Assembly: GCA_030833685.1 (NCBI GenBank)
Contig: JAURGS010000038.1
Span: forward strand, 1 to 14,539
Length of the DNA: 14,539 nt
Direction: 5' to 3'
Origin: Rhodoferax sp.
GTDB taxonomy: Bacteria; Pseudomonadota; Gammaproteobacteria; Burkholderiales; Burkholderiaceae_C
Under the pieces are notes generated by a model. That model searched no databases. It worked only from the letters and a program-made list of their open reading frames with translations, and had not been told where the DNA came from. The first letter of the stretch is position 1, and each line of letters opens with the position of its first letter. This document shows, piece by piece, positions 10,974 to 14,539 of the stretch. The translations under genes were made by a program, and so were the position numbers.

Positions 10974-10988
10974 CCCTGCAAGTACACT
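10960..10988 (+). promoter_or_regulatory. Second rightward sigma70 promoter
   Basis: A perfect -35 TTGACA (10960-10965), a 17-base spacer and a -10 TACACT (10983-10988) predict an RNA start near 10995. The leader is very short, with AGAAAGGATAG (10999-11009) just before the GTG at 11012. Confidence 0.8.
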
Positions 10989-11011
10989 TTGCGTAACAAG
11001 AAAGGATAGAC

Positions 11012-11503
11012 GTGAGAAAACGCAGCAAATACAGGCCTAAGGGCGTGATCCTTGATCCGATAAACCATGTCCTTTCTGGCATGAAACGGGTCGGGGACAT
11101 TAGTGCGGGCACGACGTTGATGCTGCGCAATCACACGGCCCTTGAGCAGGTAAGAAAGGGCGAGGGCACTCGGCAGGACGTGGACATGCTCATTGATGCA
11201 ATGAACGTCACTGAAGGGTTGGCTTGGCTCAAGATTGGGGAAGACTGGCATCCAGAGATTAGGGCCGCGCAAGACGCTCTCTTGGAGTTGGGACGCCGAG
11301 GAGCGGAGACCGGCAGGTTTATTTTGCGTGGGCCCGAACTAACAGCACTGAATTTGGGCATGGAAATTCATGATGCCCAATTGGAAGCTTGCACGATTGG
11401 GGAATTGGAGAAGGCCATGGACCTTGTCACAAAACTCATTCGTGCAGGCAAGGCTCGGCCAATCGTTAGAAAGGAGAGAAATGCCGAACAAACCGCTGAC
11501 TGA
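11012..11503 (+). CDS. Phage protein of unknown function, 163 residues
   Basis: A GTG start at 11012 follows AGAAAGGATAG by two bases. The N-terminus KYRPKGVILDPINHVLSGM recalls a set of conserved phage proteins, but I know no function. The rest is helical, including DVDMLIDAMNVTEGLAWLKI and the C-terminal IGELEKAMDLVTKLIRAGKA. It is the first gene of the second rightward unit and overlaps the next gene by 23 bases. Confidence 0.8.
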   Translation: MRKRSKYRPKGVILDPINHVLSGMKRVGDISAGTTLMLRNHTALEQVRKGEGTRQDVDMLIDAMNVTEGLAWLKIGEDWHPEIRAAQDALLELGRRGAETGRFILRGPELTALNLGMEIHDAQLEACTIGELEKAMDLVTKLIRAGKARPIVRKERNAEQTAD

Positions 11504-11636
11504 AGAAGAACTCAAACGGTGGTGGCCGTTTGACCGCTTAGACACGGAACTCATGCCCAAGCAGCCTAAGCGCAAGCAACCTACGCCACCGATTCAAGAA
11601 CCTGAACAACCTAACTGGGAAGAAGCCCTACTATGA
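11481..11636 (+). CDS. Small proline-rich phage protein, 51 residues
   Basis: The start MPNKPLTEEELKRWWPFDRL has AGAAAGGAGAG upstream, one base different from the shared leader. The second half is proline and lysine rich (PKQPKRKQPTPPIQEPEQP), probably disordered. No family recognised. Confidence 0.7.
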   Translation: MPNKPLTEEELKRWWPFDRLDTELMPKQPKRKQPTPPIQEPEQPNWEEALL

Positions 11637-12106
11637 AACACAAAACTGCAAACCTCCGTGAGTTCCTGCGCACGAACCCTGAGGAAAAGGCGCCGGACGT
11701 GGCCAAGAAGTTTGGCGTCACCGTTGCCTACGTCTATCAAATGCGCAGCAAGATGCGCAGGGAGCTGTTCTCGCCTTCGGTCATGGCCGCTGCTGTTGCC
11801 GCCGTTGCGCCTGCGGTGACCAATCCTGACGCCGGCAGGGTCGATGCGGTCCTTGACACGCGAGCCACGCAATACGGCACGTTCAAAGACGGCGCCGCTT
11901 TGATGCAGTCGCTCAAGCGCACTCTGTCCGCACATGCGCAAAAGCACGGCAACACCTTTGCGGATGACCAGTGGGAAGCGCTGGAGATGATCATTCACAA
12001 GATCGCGCGCATCGTCAACGGCAACCCCGACAACGTCGATTCCTGGACCGACATTGCAGGGTATGCGACCTTGGTTGCTGATCGTTTGCAGGGGAACGCA
12101 AGGTGA
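11633..12106 (+). CDS. DUF6378-like phage protein with N-terminal helix-turn-helix
   Basis: The 157-residue product begins with a helix-turn-helix-like segment (about 16-42, PEEKAPDVAKKFGVTVAYVY, then QMRSKMRR). Residues 74-152 match the DUF6378 pattern: VLDTRATQYGTFKDGAALMQ, then DQWEALEMIIHKIARIVNGN, then DSWTDIAGYATLVADRLQG. DUF6378 members have no established role; relatives occur in many phages. An Ala-rich linker (51-66) joins the two parts. It starts in an ATGA overlap. Confidence 0.82.
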   Translation: MKHKTANLREFLRTNPEEKAPDVAKKFGVTVAYVYQMRSKMRRELFSPSVMAAAVAAVAPAVTNPDAGRVDAVLDTRATQYGTFKDGAALMQSLKRTLSAHAQKHGNTFADDQWEALEMIIHKIARIVNGNPDNVDSWTDIAGYATLVADRLQGNAR

Positions 12107-12372
12107 ACACGCATCGCATCACCCCGGATGAAGCGCGGGTCATGGTCCGTATGGCGTTGCGCTCGGCAGGCGGTGTGGGCAAGACGTCGGAGATTGCCAA
12201 GTGGACGGGCCTGCCTGCTTCTGTGGTGCGCCGTGTGGGCTTGTATCTGGCCTCCAAAGGGGAGGTGGAGGCGGTCCTCATGCCTGGGCGCGGGTCGGGG
12301 GAGTGGTCCTTCCAGTTCCCGCAGCCGCGAAAGCCCACCCTCCTCGAACAGTTTAAGGCGCTGTTCAAATGA
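12103..12372 (+). CDS. Winged-helix-like phage protein, 89 residues
   Basis: A GTG start at 12103 is coupled by GTGA. Residues 22-58 (AGGVGKTSEIAKWTGLPASV, then VRRVGLYLASKGEVEAVL) look like a winged helix with a wing at GRGSGEWSFQFP. The C-terminal tail is basic. It may bind DNA, but the call rests on pattern alone. Confidence 0.7.
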   Translation: MNTHRITPDEARVMVRMALRSAGGVGKTSEIAKWTGLPASVVRRVGLYLASKGEVEAVLMPGRGSGEWSFQFPQPRKPTLLEQFKALFK

Positions 12373-13133
12373 GCCCGTTCATCCGTGAATATGCACCCCT
12401 GGTGCCTTTTGATCCGGTGCAGTACACCTGGATTGATTTTGCCAGTGGTCCGTTGGCCACGGAGGAAGATGCTCGTCACCTTCGCGAGACGATGGGCCAT
12501 CTTCCCTATGGGGTGGCCACTCCTCACCAGGACTGGCCGTTCCCGTTTGAGAAGATGGCCATTCTTTTGCCCATCCGCTTGAAGGGGGAGGCTTACAGCA
12601 AAGGGGCGGTGACGATCACGCTGGAGAGGGCAGGCGATGAGCTTGTTTTCCAGTGGTGGACCAATGCAGAGAGGGAGCGGGGCAGCGTCATCCTTCGTTC
12701 TTCTGGGAGTCTTAAAGAGGACCAGCGCATACATGTTTCGCCAAAATTCATCCGGCAGATGCAAAAAAGCGAAGCAGACTGCGCCAAACAGGGGGCAGTG
12801 AATCTCATGGTGGCGCTGCGCCGGATTGTGGCTTTGGCGGTCCATGGCGATCCCCAGGCCACTGTGGCGCGCTGCACGGGCGATGCGCTGGTCAACGCCA
12901 AGCGCGCTCGCAAGGGCAAACGGCCGTTCTTCGAATGGACGACGGTGGAGATCAAGCCCCGGGCCGTGGTCAGTGAGCCGTTAGGCGGCACTCATGCCAG
13001 TCCGAAACCGCACATGCGTCGGGGGCACATCCGCCGGCTCAAGAGCGGCAAGATCGTGACGGTCAAGAACATGATCATCAACAGGCACAAGATGCCTGAA
13101 GAAGGATTTGTGTTCCACGACTACAAAGCATAA
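12369..13133 (+). CDS. Phage protein of unknown function, 254 residues
   Basis: It is the largest rightward gene. It starts in an ATGA overlap (MSPFIREYAPLVPFDP); the ribosome-binding site is weak, so translation is probably coupled. The N-terminal 150 residues are mixed alpha/beta with Trp-rich segments (FQWWTNAERERG). The C-terminal motif PHMRRGHIRRLKSGKIVTVK (about 214-233), followed by a conserved Asn, recurs in many phage proteins of unknown function and looks like a basic nucleic-acid contact. The gene ends at the operon terminator. Confidence 0.8.
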   Translation: MSPFIREYAPLVPFDPVQYTWIDFASGPLATEEDARHLRETMGHLPYGVATPHQDWPFPFEKMAILLPIRLKGEAYSKGAVTITLERAGDELVFQWWTNAERERGSVILRSSGSLKEDQRIHVSPKFIRQMQKSEADCAKQGAVNLMVALRRIVALAVHGDPQATVARCTGDALVNAKRARKGKRPFFEWTTVEIKPRAVVSEPLGGTHASPKPHMRRGHIRRLKSGKIVTVKNMIINRHKMPEEGFVFHDYKA

Positions 13134-13154
13134 GGGCCCCTCGGGGCCCTTTTT
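13133..13154 (+). terminator. Rho-independent terminator between convergent genes
   Basis: AGGGCCCC-TC-GGGGCCCT forms an 8-bp stem followed by TTTTTATTTT. The stop codon of the 254-residue gene abuts it. On the minus strand the polymerase gene stops at 13155-13153 inside the T-run, so the hairpin also lies just past its stop, but the T-run there is poor. Confidence 0.92.
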
Positions 13155-14539
13155 ATTTTGCCTCGCCCCAGCTTGGGCCGACTTCCACGTCGCAGCGGCT
13201 GGGAACTTGCAGGGGGACGGCGGTGGCCATGATCTGCGCAGCCTCCTCGGCCTGGGCGCGGTCCTTGACGCTGAGCGCCACCTCGTCATGCACCTGAAGG
13301 ATGGGCTTGTGTCCGGCCTTCCACAGGGCCACCATGGCCGCTTTGGTCTGGTCTGCGGCCGACCCCTGGATAAGACGGTTCAGGCCCTTGTAGGTGCCTG
13401 CTCGCTTGATCCGTTGGCCGTATTCCATGACTGCCTGCTCACGGGGCAGGGCCTTGTTGACGCCCCACTCCATTGGCTCCCACAGCGGGAAGCGGCACTT
13501 GCGGCCTAGCAGGGTGCGGATTGCTCCGCCGGCAGCCGGATGCTCAATGCGCTTCATGACGGCATTGACCGTGCCCTTGAGGAACGGCACCTTCTTGTGG
13601 AAGCGCTCGATGAGGTCGCTGGCCTCGTCCACGGAGAGGTCCAGTTGCCCGGCCAGCTTGTTCTTGCCCATGCCGTACATCAGCCCCAGGCCAATTGTCT
13701 TGGCGGCCTTGCGTTTGATCTCGGCCATGTCGGCAACCATCTGGTGGAAGTCCGTGTTGGGGTCGCTGCGGTAGGCGTCCACCATGACGTCGGCCCCGGG
13801 CAGCTCCAGGAGGTTGGCGTAGTGGACCAGGAGCCGTGGTTCTTGGGAGGAGAAGTCGTTCGATCCCCACAGCTCTCCTTCTTCCGGTAGGAAGAGGCTA
13901 CGCACCATCGGACCGATCACCTCATGGCGAGCAGGCACCTGCTGGAGGTTGGGGTTGGCCATGGACAGACGGCCGGTGACGGTACCGCCGTCGTCAGAGC
14001 GCATCTGGTTGACGTGCGGGTGGATGCGGCCTGTCTTGGCGCTGAAGTCCAGGTAGGGCTGCAAGAAGGTGCTGTGCGTCTTGTTGGTTTCGCGCGCCTC
14101 AACGATCATCTTGGCCAACGGGTGCTCGCAAGAGTCCAGGAAGCCTTTGGTGAAGCTGGGCAGACCGTTGGAGGTCTTGCTGTAGGGAATGCCCAGGCGA
14201 TCGAAGGCCGTGGCGATTGATTGCGCGGCCCAGACGTCCACCTGGGAGCCCACCTGCTGCTTCATCTCTTGCAGAAGGTGTTTCTCGCGCTTCTTCATTT
14301 GATCGATGAGCTGCTCGCACTTGTCGCGATCAAAGCGAATGCCTCGGCGGGTCATGTCAAGCAGCACCGGGAAGACGTCGGTCTCCAATTGGAAGATGGA
14401 CTCGACTTCCTCCTGGCGCAACTTGATCTTGAAATACTGCCAGAGCTTGAGGGTCAGCGCTGCGTCTTGCTCGGCGTATTCCCCGACATACATCGCGGGG
14501 AGCTTCCAAAGTTCCTTTTTAGGGTGGACACCGAAATCG
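13153..14539 (-). CDS. polA: Family A DNA polymerase, N-terminus beyond the window
   Basis: The frame is open to the right edge; 461 residues are visible, including 15 before the first ATG at 14493 (DFGVHPKKELWKLPA). The start YVGEYAEQDA is the end of a 3'-5' exonuclease domain (YxxxD), so this is an internal stretch. Polymerase motifs follow: GRLSMANPNLQQVP, motif A SNDFSSQEPR (catalytic Asp at visible residue 228), motif B RKAAKTIGLGLMYG (Lys280, Tyr288), NRLIQGSAAD, and motif C VHDE (about 416-419). At the position of E. coli Phe762 it has Leu (residue 284). It is read toward the rightward operon and stops in the shared terminator. It is surely the replicative polymerase of the phage. Confidence 0.96.
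   Translation of the reverse strand, partial: DFGVHPKKELWKLPAMYVGEYAEQDAALTLKLWQYFKIKLRQEEVESIFQLETDVFPVLLDMTRRGIRFDRDKCEQLIDQMKKREKHLLQEMKQQVGSQVDVWAAQSIATAFDRLGIPYSKTSNGLPSFTKGFLDSCEHPLAKMIVEARETNKTHSTFLQPYLDFSAKTGRIHPHVNQMRSDDGGTVTGRLSMANPNLQQVPARHEVIGPMVRSLFLPEEGELWGSNDFSSQEPRLLVHYANLLELPGADVMVDAYRSDPNTDFHQMVADMAEIKRKAAKTIGLGLMYGMGKNKLAGQLDLSVDEASDLIERFHKKVPFLKGTVNAVMKRIEHPAAGGAIRTLLGRKCRFPLWEPMEWGVNKALPREQAVMEYGQRIKRAGTYKGLNRLIQGSAADQTKAAMVALWKAGHKPILQVHDEVALSVKDRAQAEEAAQIMATAVPLQVPSRCDVEVGPSWGEAK

Overview
The window is part of a tailed double-stranded DNA phage genome or prophage. The evidence is a terminase large subunit, a terminase small subunit, a family A DNA polymerase, and a dense run of tiny overlapping phage-type genes. 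There is no tRNA, rRNA, integrase, CRISPR array or insertion sequence. The high GC content and the flavour of the small genes (Rap1a/Tai-like and HQNNSGG-type proteins, MTRDD...REAG proteins) suggest a Gram-negative, probably betaproteobacterial (Burkholderiales-like) host. The host assignment is inference.

Layout. Everything from 1 to about 6040 is read leftward. From right to left: a small KYPF-type protein, the terminase small subunit and a PD-(D/E)XK nuclease as one overlapping unit; a Cys-rich protein coupled to a 22-residue membrane peptide; a DUF932 protein; an acidic Trp-repeat protein; two small unknown proteins; and the terminase large subunit, which runs off the left edge. Five of these leftward units share a design: a host-type promoter with a palindrome in or next to its spacer, a hairpin at the presumed 5' end of the RNA, and the 11-mer AGAAAGGATAG just before the start codon. 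The two terminase subunits are thus separated by a block of small, individually promoted genes.

Positions 6041-6583 form a divergent, gene-free control region. It holds a leftward and a rightward sigma70-like promoter, a pair of 21-bp perfect inverted repeats facing outward, short direct repeats, a minus-strand G-quadruplex motif, and a sharp switch in G/C strand bias. It is the best candidate here for a transcription hub or replication origin.

From 6584 to 13133 everything is read rightward. First come about 17 very small genes, mostly joined by ATGA or GTGA overlaps, ending with a small helix-turn-helix protein at 10791-10973. A second consensus promoter at 10960-10988 then drives 11012-13133, which includes a DUF6378-like protein and a 254-residue phage protein. 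A strong hairpin-plus-T-run terminator at 13133-13154 closes the operon. The DNA polymerase, read leftward from beyond the right edge, ends inside the same terminator, so the two units converge there.

Function. The leftward side supplies DNA packaging and accessory genes, the polymerase replicates the genome, and most of the rightward small genes are probably early host-takeover or accessory genes of unknown function. No structural or lysis genes are visible.
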